A DNA stretch of 64,000 bases from Spongospora subterranea (lineage: Eukaryota; Endomyxa; Phytomyxea; Plasmodiophorida; Plasmodiophoridae): contig OUQQ01000024.1 in the NCBI GenBank assembly GCA_900404475.1, positions 1-64,000 of the forward strand, read 5' to 3'. The notes under the pieces are model-generated. The model was not told where the DNA came from. It made no database searches and worked only from the letters and a program-made list of their open reading frames with translations. Position 1 is the stretch's first letter, and the number at the start of each line of letters is the position of its first letter. Positions 34,602 through 46,009 of this stretch are shown in pieces. Made by a program: the position numbers and the translations under genes.

Positions 34602-36578
34602 ATGAGGGCGACAAAGCCCAAATCATCGTTCCCACATTCACCGACAAAGATTGCGATTAAGAGGCCCTTCAGCCACGTGCTGTTGGCCATGGGGGCTTAT
34701 GTACTCGTGGGATCCATTCTCACGTTCTACAACAAAGGCGTCCTTTCCTCGTGGTATAACTGCATCTACAGAATCATCAACACATATATATTCTTTGACC
34801 TGAATGACGAATATATCATTGGAATCCATCCTTATCATTGCTTGTTCCTCAACTATTACAGTTGCTCTTGCAGATTTGGTAGTTTATTCACTGGATTGTC
34901 AAGAAGTTGACGTCTTACTGGAACTCATATGGTGGATGTTATTTAGGGGGTTCCGGTTCGAGGTCACTATGATCCTGGTCCACTCCTTGTTCAACACATG
35001 TTTCGCCGCTCTATATTGCTACACATGCCTGCGCGATCAATCGGACGTCACCGCCTGCAAATACTGGCCCGCCAACATCACCTTGACCGTCTTCCTTTCC
35101 CAATTGTTTCCTTTGGGCGCTCTCTTCGGGTCTGTCATTACTTCTCTTCACATCTCTCAATTATAATCCATTCACCTTTTTGACTTGTGTATTCGAGTCT
35201 ATACGTTTAATCTAAGAGTTGTTCCTTCAGATTTGACATCACTCTGACCAATCTGTCGTTTCGGCTGTCATCTGTGGCGTTGACGGAAGTGGTAAAGTCA
35301 GGAATTCCTGCCCTGGTCCTCTTTTTTGGGATCGTGGCACATCAAGAGACGATCTCAAGAAGGAAGTTGATCGTGGTCGCCGTCCTTTGTTTCGGAATTG
35401 TTATGACAACGATCGGCGATTTCACCCTGAAACTGAGCGCCTTGATTGCCGCATCCGCCGCCACATTTTGCGGTAATCGCTGACCACGCTTTGGGTCCTA
35501 CATACCTTCGTCAAATAATGCTATTCAAACTGTTTGCCGAATTCTCGATGGTTGTTTTTTTACAAACACTGTAGTTCAATCTATTGTCATTTTTTTTTCA
35601 GTTTTCAGAGGAATCATCTCAAGATATTCAGTCATAGATTCACCATTGCTAGTTGTTGAAAGCAACAATGGCCAAGGTCACCCGTCATTTGATCTGATGA
35701 ATGACGACACAGGTGCGGCGAAATTGGTGCTAACTCAACGCTTGCTTGCTGGAAAAGAGAGACTGCATCCAACGCTATCTTTAATGTATCTTGCATCGAG
35801 TGCTACGCTGGCTCTACTCGCTCCTTTTTTCATATTTGAGGCCTCGCACCTTGCCGATTCGCCATGGGTCTCGCGAGGTTCCATGTTTTTGCTTCACTTC
35901 TTTGTTCTCTTTGTTCGTTGCTTTTCCTCAATTGAGAAAGCATTGTTGATTTGCTCTTGTTAATTTTTTCGTTTTTACTCTGTGTCCAATTTAAGGCTCA
36001 AATGAAATACAGTTCGACATTTTTTGACGGTTTTTAGGCAGAAGTTTTCCTTCCTACGATACGTTTTGAACATTTCTCAAGTTCCCTTGTTGATTAACAA
36101 CTCAAAACTGTTTTCGAGTTTTGACGTCTTTCGGTAGGCCAGGCGCCGTATACGATGCTGATGTTGGCTTTCGGTGCACTGTTTGCGTTTTTGCTGAATA
36201 TGATCGAGCTGATCATTATCCAGTGGTCGTCAGCATTGAACCTATGCGTTGCTGGGGTCGTGAAGTTGCTCACCACCATTGTCATTTCGGCTACTTGGCT
36301 GGATTTCAAGCCTACCACTACCAACGTTTGTGGCAGCATTTTGTCAGTCGTAGGTGAGTTATTTGTTCATGTTTTCGAGTTAGATTCTTCTCATTGCTGT
36401 TCCTTTGCACTACTTATCGCGCTGTTGTGACACTTTTGAAATTGTATGTGTTCTAGCGGTGATAGCTTTCAACTGGATCACATATGAAGATCGACGCCTA
36501 GCACTGCAATACGCGAAACTGGATTCAGAGCTGGAGGAGCTCACCAATATGGACTTATCGCCTCATCCCAACGATTAA
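34602..36578 (+). CDS. SLC35/TPT-type sugar-nucleotide or triose-phosphate transporter
   Basis: Six exons (34602-34753, 34947-35129, 35231-35472, 35602-35877, 36138-36353, about 36457-36578) sum to 397 codons. The order of helices fits the drug/metabolite transporter superfamily, TPT branch: VLVGSILTFYNKGVL; FEVTMILVHSLFNTCFA; FDITLTNLSFRLSSVALTEVVKSGIPALVL; SALNLCVAGVVKLLTTIVISAT; and a final AVIAFNWITYEDRR. Such proteins exchange nucleotide sugars or phosphorylated sugars across Golgi, ER or plastid membranes; the substrate cannot be told. A hydrophilic loop of about 40 residues (VESNNGQGHPSFDLMND...) is inserted between the two halves. Introns range from about 100 to 260 nt, longer than in neighbouring genes. 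Confidence 0.88.
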
Positions 36579-36748
36579 AAATAGGCGCTTTCAGTCATTC
36601 TCGAAAATATCAATTGTAAAAGTAAATCGCAATCTATCTATTTACTAACCTGTTGTGGTCGGCCACTCAGAACGTGGCGATAAGAATGCGTTATCGAGAA
36701 TTTATATATGATGTTTTCGATTAGTTTCGAGGATCGTAATTGGTGCTG

Positions 36749-39700
36749 TTAATAGAATGGTGTTGAGATTGCACTGCACCAGGCACACACCTTGGTCTTC
36801 GTCACGAAACGATTCCAATCGTCCCGGTTCGATGGTTTATGGCACGATCCGCATTCGACCTTAGAGCAATCCAGAACCGGATACCCTAAAGTGAAAATAG
36901 CACAAACACTCGATCAGCCGTTTTCAATAATCAACAAATCAAACCGTTCATGAAGAACAAATCGCCGTTCCGCTGTAATGATCGATAGAATTTTGAAAGA
37001 CTTCACCTTCCGGCAAAGTAATGTGGACTTTGAACAAGCGCCAGAATACGAAAACAAAACTGAAAATGGGCGAAAGAACATGCTGGGAGAGAATGGGTGG
37101 GAGACCTGTAATAATGCATGGAGGAAGAGTTCGCCTGCATTGATGACATGTGAGAGCGGCAACATATGTACTGGCCGAACAGGATTCGCAGGTGCGTTGG
37201 GTGAGGGATTGGCTACCGGTATTGGTCATGGCCGTCTCCAGGACCATCTCTCGGACCGCCTCACGATCCTCACCGGAATACGATAGCACCTCTGGTATTG
37301 TTGCCGCCGTCCTGATCCCATCGCAACCTCAGTTCGGGGCCCATAATACCAACAACAACTCAAACGAGAACGTTTCGTCGAGAACAACACAACTGTGTAA
37401 TGAACGGGGGAAATTCGATGAATGTGTGTGTGGTCATTACGGTGGTGGAATATCGGTCTCGACGAAATCGGAATTGTCAATCGAATCGTGACTGGGATCA
37501 TCGGCCATATCACATATATCAACAAACCGGTTGAAGAATACGAAGGCCATATTGGACAGGTCGGCATTTTGACACGCCCGACCGGCTTCGTAGAACGCCT
37601 TGTCCAATGGAATATCGCCACTATACCTATATAACTCATACCACCAATCAGCTAACTCCTCCGCTCTCGACGAACCAATGGACTCGAAAAAGGAGTCGAC
37701 CTCGGGAGCCGTTCAAGACCCCATTGGCTGAACGAATGTGGGGAAAGGATTGGGTTTACCTGAGGAGGGAGATGGCAATCTTGGCCACGACTCGCTTCAA
37801 TCCGACAGCGTCCGCTTGATGACGAACGCAGAGGAGATGGGCGATGAACAGGAGGCGGTTTAGTGTGGTCGCCTCAGGGTCCGATGCGACAGGGATCGCC
37901 TTCTCTATCAGGGACCGTAATTTCCCAACACCACCATCACCAGACCCGGGTTTCGATGGAGTTATCGCATCACCCAACACCTTCACCGCCACCTGCCCGA
38001 CCAAATGTTCCCCGGATCGTGGCACTCCTGAACAGGGTATAACCAGTTTGGGACAACCGAATACACAACTGATATCAACAATTGCTGAACAAATGTCGGG
38101 ATTTGACAAAATCGGAAGAGGATTTGAACCCAAACGAGATCGAAAAACGACAACAAATAGAGCTAATGCTGAACAGTTGATATAGAGAAGTTAAAATAAC
38201 GAAATGGCGGTTAAGACAGGTCCGATGGCGATGGACAATATCAGACAATACCTTGAACAATCATGACATTAACCGCATCGGTCCAGGCTGACGCCTTCAC
38301 CAGTTTCTGTACGTGCATCAGCAGGTATTTCTCCAGCTGTCCCCGTTCCTTGGCCAGATCGTAAACCTGCTCCCAATCGCCGCGATTGGCCAGCGCGTCC
38401 AGGCGACTATCGCCACCGTGTTGGGCTTTCTCCACGTGTTCCACGAGCTGGGGCGCTTGGTTCATCGCCACCTTCATCGCCAGGTCGAACTCCTTCGCCT
38501 CAATATATACATTGATCGCCTCTTGGGCCAAATTGACGCCCAGAAGTAGCTCGGCCGCCTGAACCGGTCGTTGCACATCGACAAGACGGCGAGCGGCGAC
38601 GATAACGACCTCTTGAACCCGTTCTGGTGCATGGGAGGCGGCTACCTTAACCGCTTCCAGCCAGACTTTCTCAAGATAATCGCCCGAATAGGTCTTGGCC
38701 GATGCCTTGGTCACTGATAGGAGCAGGTCGATAGCGCCATGTGTGTGGCCAACAGCCAACATCTGTGTGGCGCGGGATAGGATCCCCTCGACAGATGATG
38801 AACCTGAGAAAGGGAGAGCGCCGGTTTAGACCAACCCCCGATCGGCGATATGAGAGATGTCAATCAACGATCGGTATTGTTGGGATATAACATACGTGGA
38901 ACAGACGGGTAAAGAGAGTTAGGGACGATAGGAAGAACACATGTTAAGGAGGGAGAAATACATCGCAAATAGTCAAATGATCAAATGTGGAATATTGGAA
39001 GAACTAGGTCAAATCGGAGAAAAACGGAACGCGATCGGGGAATACAGAAAACAGTGAGGAGAAGGATGAAAGCGATTGGGGAAGATATGGTGTCGATCAA
39101 TGGGGGCGGACGATAAATACCATAGTTAGAGGGAGATATCGATTTAGATGATGCGGCCGCCTCAGATACCGCTTTGGCGCTCTCCAGTTCAGGGACCAAT
39201 TGCGGCCGGAAATTATGGGCACAGCGAATGGCGTCGGGCCAGGCACCAGCTGTTCTATACATCTGTATTGCTAGATCTGGTCGACCAGCATTGATATATG
39301 CAGATTCCCCTTCACCCTATCGTCATCGTCAATACATTTATATCTCAATAAAGAAAAAACACATTCAAAGTTTCGACAGAGACCCCACTATTAGAACACA
39401 GTGAGTTTTAAGGTAGTTTGGTGAGATATCGTGTGTTTAAGAACGGGTGAGTGATGTGATTGTTTCCATTGACAATACGACGTCGAGATTTGAGGATTTC
39501 TACACGAAAGAGCGGTTGAGGGCGAATACGATAATTACCCAGTTGTGTTGCTCTTCAGCATAACCGCCCTGAGCAATATAGACATCGGGCAGCGATATCG
39601 GGTCGTGTTGTTGGGCGATGGCCGCCGCCCTCGACCACTCCCTCTGGTGCAGGAACATGTCGATCGCCTCGCGCGGCTTCCGCGCCAGGATGAACTCGCC

Positions 39701-42700
39701 CTCGGCCTTGTCGAAATGGCCTTCGTCTTCCAGGGACATCGCGTATTGCAGATGGATCTCGGCCAGTTTCGTCTCCATTCGTCCCTATCATCATCAATCA
39801 GATCGTCAATTGACGGGAACACATCTCCTCAATATCACTCAATCTCAAAAACTCGCTCTGGAAACTGATTTCCGAATATCACACCGTTGAAATCCGTTTC
39901 GCAAAACTTTCCCGAATACAAAACGCCCCGAAAACCGGTGGACAAAACATGAGATCAGCGAAAAACCAGAAAAAAGCGAAATGAACTGATTCTGAACGAG
40001 GAGATGTGGTCTGTGTTCTGACCATATTGGCGATGCGAAACGCCTCCTGGAAATCGCCCCGTTCCAGCGCCATATCGACCGCTCGCTCCGCCAGATGATG
40101 TGTCTGCAGGAAGGTGTGGGCGGCGTCGGGCGCCATCGTACGGGAATAGGCACAGGCGACGATCTCGTAGGCGGCGATACCGCCACCGGTTCGGGCCACA
40201 CGCATGGCGTCATCCCATTGACCTCGCTCGCCATACATGTCGACCGCCTCTTTCCATTGACCGCCTTTAACCAGATATGATTCCGCCTCGCTCGTCTTCC
40301 CATCTCGAATCGCCTATCACCATTAACGTCGTCAGTTAACGGGTCTTCGTGTCGTTTTCTGAAATGGAAATTCGGCACAAAACAGAAACACAGTTCGCCA
40401 TTGTGGTCTGGACGATAAACGGGGGAAAACAGAGGGGGAAAGGGGGAAACAATCTCATCAATCAACTATGAACAGATAATGGAATGGCGATAACGATGTG
40501 GATTTGGAATGAAAACGAAAGTGATTGGTCCAAAACCTGACGAGCGATTAGCGTTAACGTCTCTGGGAGTTTATCCTTACGATAACGCTGTATCAACCGT
40601 AGAGCGTGATCCGATTGTCCACACGCCATATACATATCGATGGCCCGATCGGGCTGATCGATGGCCAGGAACAGGCGTTCGGCGGCTGTCCATGATCCGT
40701 TGGCGATCATTGTCTGAGCGATATTCGTGTAAAGTGTGCTCATCTCGGCACTCGACAGCGCGCTCTTCGCCACACGATTGGCGTCGTCAAACGCCCCGTC
40801 CTTGATGTGCATCTGGACCGCTTCACCAGCGAGACCGCTCTGAATCAGGTATTTCTCGGCTTCGGGTCGATTGCCGACGTTGGCGAAATGGGTGGCGATA
40901 CGACGGAAATATGGAACAGCGGTGTCGTGATCGATATTGAGCAGAATCTGTGCCGCTTTCGTGAATTGTCTGGCCTCGATCGCCGCGTTGATCGCCTCCG
41001 TATACGACCCCGATTCGATGAAGTGATTGGAGGCGGCGTCCCATTGTTTCTGTGTGACCAGGTAGGCGCCCCAATCGTGCTCGATCTGCGTCACCTTGGC
41101 CGGCAACAGGCGGCGACAGAGGTCGACCGCCCTGGCGTAGGCGTGTCCATCACGATAGGCGGTGAGGGCGCGGTCGACCATCCCCATCTCCTGCATGAAC
41201 TCCCCACATCGTTCGTATTGCCCATGGCCGATCAGGCACTGGATCACCTCCTCGATCCGCCCCAGATCATGGGTCATCCCTTGCCCGATGATGATGTTGG
41301 CCGCCCGTCCGCCGCTCCCCCCTTTCACATACAGCTCGATTGCCTTCACGTAATCCCGTTCCCGTTCCCTGACCTCGCCCGCCTTCACCTCTTGCCCGCT
41401 CTCCACCAATAACGAGAAATACCGATCTCGCAGGTTCTGCAGGCCCTCGTGTCCTCGTGTCTCGGCGATGGCGATCGCCGAATCCCATTTATGCAGTTCG
41501 ATATACATATCGATCGCCTCATCAACTCGCCCATTACTCAATAGAATCGCTTCCGCCCCTCGCAGATTCCCGTTCAACAGCGCTAAACGCGCCTCGACCT
41601 GGAACGATTCCCGCCCGAACCGTTCGGTCATATCGATCAGCTCACGAAGGTAATTGGCTTTGGACATATCGCCCAGCGCCACGAAACACCTCTCGGCCAC
41701 GATCAGGTTCCCATCGGCCAACGCCAACGTGCTCAGCCGCGACCACATCGCCTCGCTATCGGGGGATTCCTCCTCCAATCGCTCCAACGCCGTCACGACC
41801 TGCTCGTACTGACCGCTGTCGATGGCGCCCGTGAACGAGATCAGCGCCTCGTCGAGCGGATAGGCCTTGGGCGATGATCCGCCCTCGTTGACCAGGACGC
41901 GGGTCTGGCCGTTCCCGCGCTCGATCTGTGTCACATCGCCCTTGATCGGGAAGGTCGTCATCTGATCCGGATGGTCGACATTATACCAAACCAGCAGGTT
42001 CGATCGGTTCTGGACGACGATGACGTCGGCACCGGGAACCCATTGAGCGTAATTACAGAACGAGGTCATCGTTCGGCGCGATTGCTGCTCGATATGGTAC
42101 AGATGGAGAATGCGGCGAACGTCCCTGAACAGGAGGATGGTAGCGCCAGGATTCAGCTCGAGCCAGTCGATATCGCAATCGTGGTTGACGCTGGTGATGG
42201 TCGTGAACCGGTCCAGGTCCAGGACCACGATCGTCTGAAGGTCGAGCAGGTAGGCGATGCGGCGAACGGGAGCCGCGTGCCGCCCGCGCCCCTCGGCCAT
42301 TCGCAAGCTGACCAGGGCGGTCGACATGTGCTCGGTACGGCACGATCCCAGGACGTCATCGCTCCCTAACACAATCTGAACCGGAACCAATCACCGTCAC
42401 AATCGCGGGAACACGAAAAAACGGTGGAAAAGGTGTCGAGACCGGGCAGAGAGGAACGGTTTTTTGTGTGTGTTTCTTACGATGGACAGCTCGCCGGCCA
42501 CATATACAATGGCGATATCGGGGGTTGTGAAGGCGAATCGAGGGGTATCGCTGGCCGACGCCAGCCCCCTGATCTCGCTCGTCTTACCGCTCGCCATATC
42601 CGAGATCACGATCGTATCGGTGGTGCGGGCCGTCACGAACCTGATCCAATACACACACACTATATCAGGGATTGGATGATCGAGGGAGAACCCTAGAAGA

Positions 42701-43882
42701 CCCACCGTCCTTGGACAATCTCGATATTGACCAGCTCTTTGCCGGATTTGGACGCGATCGACGCAAGGGACTGAGCGGGATCCGTCAGATTCCGGACGAT
42801 GACCGAGCTGAGACCAGTGAACGTGATCTCGAACGTGTTCCTGTAGATATATCGTCGAAGACACGAGTCGAATACGTCAAGAGCCCCGGCCATGGATCCG
42901 GTCACCAAACGGGATCCGTCCCCTTTCCATCGCAAACACGTGATCGAATACAGATTGTCGATCTTGGGCGACGGTTTCCGCTCCCACCGGGCGGACGGTT
43001 CGTTATACGAGAACGAGAAGAATCGGTTATAGTTGCCCATGACGACGGCTTTACCGCTCGGCGTGAACGCGGCGCACGTGAATTCGCGAACCTCATCGCC
43101 CGGGTCGAATTTCACCCGATGCACGACGTCGCCCTGGGCCGTCATGAACTGGACGGCGCTCGTGTTGCCGGCGGCCACGATATGGATCCCCCAGGCCAGA
43201 CAATACGGCACGTACGATAATCGGACGACGAGGGCTTTGGAGGCGGGGCGACTGGCCCCATCGGGGAAGGAATAGCGGTGGATGGCGCCATCCTGATGGC
43301 CGCTGACGATGCTGTGCCCGTCGGGGCCCGACGCCACGCTGGTCACAAAGCTGTCCGCGTCGAACAGGTTGGCCGTCTTGTTATTGTGCAGGATACCGAC
43401 CTTGACCTTCCCTTCAGCGGTGCCGAACACGATCTCGTCGGGCCGTTGACCGGGCCAGCACGCGCAGGTCACTGGACTTTTACTCGCGAACTTATTGCAG
43501 ACCGTTTTACGATCGTCCCAGCGATCGCCAAGATTGTATACCAGCAGGCAATTGTCGCTTTGGGCAATTGCCAGTTTCGCTGAATCCGGCGAAAATTCCA
43601 TCCCGCGAATTACGAAATCCCGGGCGCCGTCCTAACAATGTGCTGTGAACAGCGAGCGATATGTGAAGCTGGTCTCTGCAGGACCTTATTGCCAGGTTTG
43701 AGGGAGAAGCGGTCTCGCTGCATGCCGCTATCGTCAAACAATAGGACCTGGCGATCGGACATGGCCGCCGCCAATCGCATCCCATTTGGGGACCAGGCCA
43801 GACACGACACCCGAACGGGTAGGTCGCCTTCGGCTGATCCCTCGCTCGCGTCACGAAGGCTCTTCAGATAGCGCAGCTGCAT
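36749..43882 (-). CDS. IFT172: Intraflagellar transport protein 172
   Basis: Twelve exons (43685-43882, 42706-43631, 42481-42640, 40537-42375, 40023-40313, 39539-39784, 39121-39316, 38252-38803, 37760-38027, 37441-37626, 37106-37311, 36749-36885) sum to 1735 codons, about 1734 aa (human 1749). The ATG at 43882 gives MQLRYLKSL. N-terminal WD repeats include VIRGMEFSPDSAKLAIAQ, LVTGSMAGALDVFDSCLRR and WVPGADVIVVQNR. A long TPR-like solenoid follows (YLIQSGLAGEAVQMHIKDG, EIHLQYAMSLEDEGHFDKAE, DKAFYEAGRA). A zinc-ribbon-like C-terminus has CESC, CHQC, CGSCHK and CAWC. IFT172 is an IFT-B subunit required for anterograde transport and turnaround at the ciliary tip. One segment of about 70-80 residues present in human between exons 8 and 9 is missing or unrecognised. 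It is the strongest evidence for a cilium in this organism. Confidence 0.97.
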
Positions 43883-44298
43883 GTCGCCAGATCGCTGGCC
43901 CACACCCCCGTATTGCTGGCGCCAACTACACTATGTTTGGGCGGCGGCGACACTGTCTGTGACCAAATGTAAAAGGCGGAAAGGGTGGGTCGAGGGAGAT
44001 TGTGATGGAATCTGTTGAATCAACAGCAAGACCGAGCAACAAATGAGGTTCTACATCAAGTCAATAAAAAACACACACACGAGACTCTGTCTGGATTAGA
44101 TATATTAACGTCAAACCGGATCCTGAATGGATCAAGCTATGGGGATAAAACAACGTGATGACGAGAATTGCTCCGGCTATGGTCGCTGCGGCGGTGACTT
44201 GTTGGTGGAACTTGCTTGCTCTGCGAATAAAAAAACGCAGGGGGAGTTGTTTGATTAAAAAAATAATATCGTATATCAGCTCGTGGCTAAGAAACAAA
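43883..44298. other. Intergenic between IFT172 and DCP2
   Basis: Contains the IFT172 upstream region and the DCP2 3' end. A 78-codon minus frame with two hydrophobic stretches (44061-44297) begins ATG but abuts the DCP2 stop directly and has no family signature. Confidence 0.4.
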
Positions 44299-45519
44299 TC
44301 ACGCTTGGAAAAAGTGTGACATGATCATGGCATCGTCGAGATCAAAGTTCAAAAGAGCATTTTGCTGGTTCCGCGAACCATTGGAGCGAGATCCGTCAGG
44401 GGGTAAAGGCGCCGGAGTCAGGGCTGGTGAAGGTGATGGGATGATTGACGACTTTGAGGTCGAGGATGTGGCAGCGGCGCTGTCGAGAGTTGCAGTCGCA
44501 TGCTTCCATTGGACAGACCCCGCCATCGTTCCTTGCATGGCCATGCTGGTTGTAAGCTCGTTTGGGTCAGTACATTGCGTTGTCCGAACGCCAAACAAGC
44601 GTGCGTTTTCGGCAAACATTTCTTCTGGTGTCCATGATGAACGATCTGTCCCGAACGTGAGTGAATCGGAAAGATAATCATCCTTGGACGCATGGCAGCG
44701 CGATCTGCGTTGTAAAATGGGTTGCGCGGCTGTAGGTCGTTTCTTTTTCTTGATCTTGTCGGCGGGAATACCCTTCCTGTGAAATTCGCCTGCTGAGGAC
44801 AAGCACTCGTGTATTGGCGTCCTGGCCAAATGTCGATGGCGACTGATCCACGTCCTTAGTTTGTGAATAAAAGGAGAGACGTTCCAAAAACGGCTGTCGT
44901 CGGTTTCAAGGATGGAATCGATCGTAAACCATCTGATATCAGATATTTCCTTTCTTGTCTGCGTCGAAAACTCGGTCGTGATAGGAACATTCGGCGCAAT
45001 GTACAAATGGGTAGATTTGCCGTTGGCAACGGCCTGAATAACGTGACGATCGGAGACAAGCGACGCGATACTGACTCCTGTCTCTTCGAGGACCTCGCGG
45101 ACGGCGCAATCGATACTGGGCTCGCCCTGATTGATTTTCCCTTTGGGAAATCCCCATGATTTGCCGGTCCACCCTTTGACCAAAACGCAAGCCGTCATCG
45201 ATTCATCTAGCATTGCGGCTCCACAAACAGGAACTTTGCAGAGATATTCACGAAATTGCTTGAAATATAGCTCAAAGTTTGGAATGTGAGGCCTTAGAGC
45301 AGATGATTGCTCAAATAGGCAAAAGCAAAAGTCTCGAAACGAAAACTTTGGCAGTGAATTTGGATTCTGCTCTCTGTAAAAATCCTCATAAAACCACCAC
45401 GCCTGTTCTAATTGAAAGAATAGACGATCGAAGGAGCCGAGCTCTTCTTCGGGTAGGTTGAGGAAGAAGCGAGACGAAAGGTCGTCCAGCGCTACTGCAA
45501 GTCGATGTGAGATGGCCAT
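44299..45519 (-). CDS. DCP2: mRNA-decapping enzyme DCP2
   Basis: A single exon of 406 aa from the ATG at 45519. The N-terminal regulatory domain has LSSRFFLNLPEEELGSFDRLFFQLEQAWWFYEDF, the DCP1-binding and Box A-type region. The Nudix domain starts near VPVCGAAMLDESM, with Nudix box GKINQGEP...AVREVLEETG containing the metal-binding glutamates. Box B-like FIHKLRTWISRH follows. DCP2 removes the m7G cap from mRNA in the cytoplasm (P-bodies), with DCP1. The C-terminal ~190 residues are low complexity, Ser/Pro rich, with a final ALLNFDLDDAMIMSHFF peptide that may be a helical binding motif. The absence of introns stands out among multi-exon neighbours. Confidence 0.97.
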   Translation of the reverse strand: MAISHRLAVALDDLSSRFFLNLPEEELGSFDRLFFQLEQAWWFYEDFYREQNPNSLPKFSFRDFCFCLFEQSSALRPHIPNFELYFKQFREYLCKVPVCGAAMLDESMTACVLVKGWTGKSWGFPKGKINQGEPSIDCAVREVLEETGVSIASLVSDRHVIQAVANGKSTHLYIAPNVPITTEFSTQTRKEISDIRWFTIDSILETDDSRFWNVSPFIHKLRTWISRHRHLARTPIHECLSSAGEFHRKGIPADKIKKKKRPTAAQPILQRRSRCHASKDDYLSDSLTFGTDRSSWTPEEMFAENARLFGVRTTQCTDPNELTTSMAMQGTMAGSVQWKHATATLDSAAATSSTSKSSIIPSPSPALTPAPLPPDGSRSNGSRNQQNALLNFDLDDAMIMSHFFQA

Positions 45520-45532
45520 GGTGGGCTAGCCG

Positions 45533-45811
45533 ATGGCGACGCCTGCCTTCCAATGGCAACCACAAGCGCCCTCCGATCACGGATATCGCGAGCCTAAACT
45601 TATGAACGGAAATCTTTTTGACTTTGAAAATCTTGCGCGATATTTGTGCCAGCAGAAAGCCAAGCAACCAAAGGCTTTACCTACCACAGAGTCACGCAAA
45701 TATCAACACCACAGTCGCGCAGGAAATACGGAAAGAGTCGCGAAGAATACAGCACCAGTCAGAAGTTCTGGAAAACGGCTGCGAGAAAACAGATCATTGT
45801 CCGGTACCTGA
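45533..45811 (+). CDS. Small candidate protein divergent from DCP2
   Basis: The ATG at 45533, only 14 bp from the DCP2 start on the other strand, opens a 92-codon frame MATPAFQWQPQAPSDHGYRE...LFDFENLARYLCQQ. A second frame over the same region reads EIRKESRRIQHQSEVLE, which looks like a helix, so the true protein may switch frame through an intron. No family recognised. If real, it shares a very compact bidirectional promoter with DCP2. Confidence 0.3.
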   Translation: MATPAFQWQPQAPSDHGYREPKLMNGNLFDFENLARYLCQQKAKQPKALPTTESRKYQHHSRAGNTERVAKNTAPVRSSGKRLRENRSLSGT

Positions 45812-46009
45812 TACACATATCCAGGATCTTTAAACTTTATATATATATACTTATGTGAAGTACACACGTTTTTGAATGCACAATGAAGCTCCACTTTACT
45901 TGTGGACTGCAGCTCATACCACACGCTAAGTACTGTACAGAAGCAATTTTCGAGAATGCCGGTAAAGCAGCGGCTAGAAATCATTCTCTTAACAGCGCCT
46001 AATGGCTGT

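Noticed and set aside
36914..37289. Separate zinc-ribbon gene at the IFT172 3' end
   Set aside because: The frame joins in phase with the upstream IFT172 exons and with the final exon 36749-36885, matching the IFT172 C-terminus.
40807..41412. 201-codon plus-strand open frame
   Set aside because: It lies antisense to the IFT172 exon at 40537-42375, whose minus-strand frame has clear family identity. The GC-rich codon pattern of IFT172 keeps the opposite strand open by chance.
42672..43220. 182-codon plus-strand frame
   Set aside because: Antisense to IFT172 WD-repeat exon 2. No motif of its own.
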